Assembly: GCF_004570975.1 (NCBI RefSeq)
Contig: NZ_SPPC01000004.1
Span: 243,636 to 307,635 of the forward strand
Source: Barnesiella sp. WM24
GTDB taxonomy: Bacteria; Bacteroidota; Bacteroidia; Bacteroidales; Muribaculaceae
Direction of reading: 5' to 3'
DNA: 64,000 bases
Every line of letters starts with the position of its first letter. The stretch's first letter is position 1. Positions 63,883 to 64,000 of this stretch are shown in pieces. Position numbers and translations under genes: made by a program. The notes under the pieces are model-generated. The model did not search any database and was not told the DNA's origin. It saw only the letters and a program-made list of their open reading frames with translations.

Positions 63883-64000
63883 AAACGGCACGTTTCACGA
63901 TGTCGTGGGGTATGTGACGCGCCAGTTCCACAACCCCGAAGAATATACGCCAGACACATGGCGCATCATCGGAAGCGAAAATATTTTCACTACCGCCTAT
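63863..64000 (+). CDS. relaxase/mobilization protein (N-terminal part)
   Basis: Only the first 46 codons are in the window. MFARILKNGTFHDVVGYVTRQF is the usual start of Bacteroidales relaxases of the MobB/BmgA type, although the catalytic Tyr and His motifs lie beyond the edge. It would nick oriT and pilot the strand. It overlaps mobC by 20 nt in another frame, so the two are coupled. Confidence 0.75.
   Translation, partial: MFARILKNGTFHDVVGYVTRQFHNPEEYTPDTWRIIGSENIFTTAY

Larger units (their letters stand above)
58838..64000. mobile_element. integrated mobilizable element (left part)
   Basis: Directly after the tRNA the gene content changes to a mobilizable-element set in the usual Bacteroidales order: DUF3853 helix-turn-helix, RepA-like ATPase, Toprim primase, DUF3408, inverted repeats, MobC, relaxase. 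Genes overlap or are closely spaced. No integrase lies between the tRNA and these genes, so the integrase and the right attachment site should be outside the window. The left boundary is taken as the tRNA 3' end; no repeated copy is available here to prove it. Confidence 0.75.

Overview
The window looks like chromosome of a gut-type Bacteroidales, plausibly Muribaculaceae (family level is inference). Signs are the Bacteroidetes -33/-7 promoters (TTTG, about 20 nt, TAnnTTTG) seen many times, the near absence of Shine-Dalgarno sequences, the conserved cluster DUF1599 - DoxX/MauE - tpiA - SPOR - folE, a GH5 lipoprotein with a BACON domain, and a Bacteroidales-type mobilizable element.

Layout. 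0-8 kb, minus strand: start of a DksA/TraR-type protein, ileS, folE, a SPOR-domain protein, tpiA, a DoxX/MauE-like membrane protein, DUF1599 and an FKBP isomerase. 8-10.6 kb, plus strand: secreted pectin esterase and purT. 10.6-16.5 kb, minus strand: Pif1-like helicase with TPRs, an OmpP1/FadL-like porin, a Gly/Asn/Trp-rich secreted protein and an HdeD-like membrane protein. 16.5-20 kb: a predicted structured non-coding RNA, then a four-gene, partly AT-rich surface-glycan operon (GT2, LPS-type kinase, GT32, GT2). 20-37 kb: trmN6-type methyltransferase, flippase-like membrane protein, ysxC, an RSH (p)ppGpp synthetase with a decayed hydrolase site, a lipoprotein, an alpha/beta hydrolase, alaS, a 1217-aa secreted GLUG-repeat protein, nicotinamidase, a TPR protein and glnS. 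37-48.9 kb: trkH-trkA, Dabb, ABC-F, DUF4293, an LTxxQ periplasmic protein, gdhA, an acidic protein plus rsmI, a coiled-coil lipoprotein and the GH5 glucanase. 49-56.6 kb: a tightly packed chain ftsY - rimO - isochorismate synthase - two SGNH proteins - MBOAT acyltransferase. 56.7-58.4 kb: DUF6155, two possible small RNAs and YqgE.

58.8 kb to the end: tRNA-Gln(CUG) followed by what looks like an integrated mobilizable element. It carries an unrecognised 375-aa protein, DUF3853, a RepA-like ATPase, a Toprim primase, DUF3408, an inverted-repeat region that is a good oriT candidate, MobC and the start of a relaxase. No integrase is visible, so it should lie beyond the right edge.

The most distinctive signals are the GIHH version of the HIGH motif in IleRS, the rod-shaped RNA at 16.7-17.0 kb, the RSH enzyme with a dead HD site but an RxKD synthetase loop, the two-SGNH/MBOAT cassette fused by overlaps to menF, the possible small RNA at 57.7 kb, and the tandem 11-bp repeats on both sides of the tRNA. 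All functions are read from sequence by eye; no database search was run.
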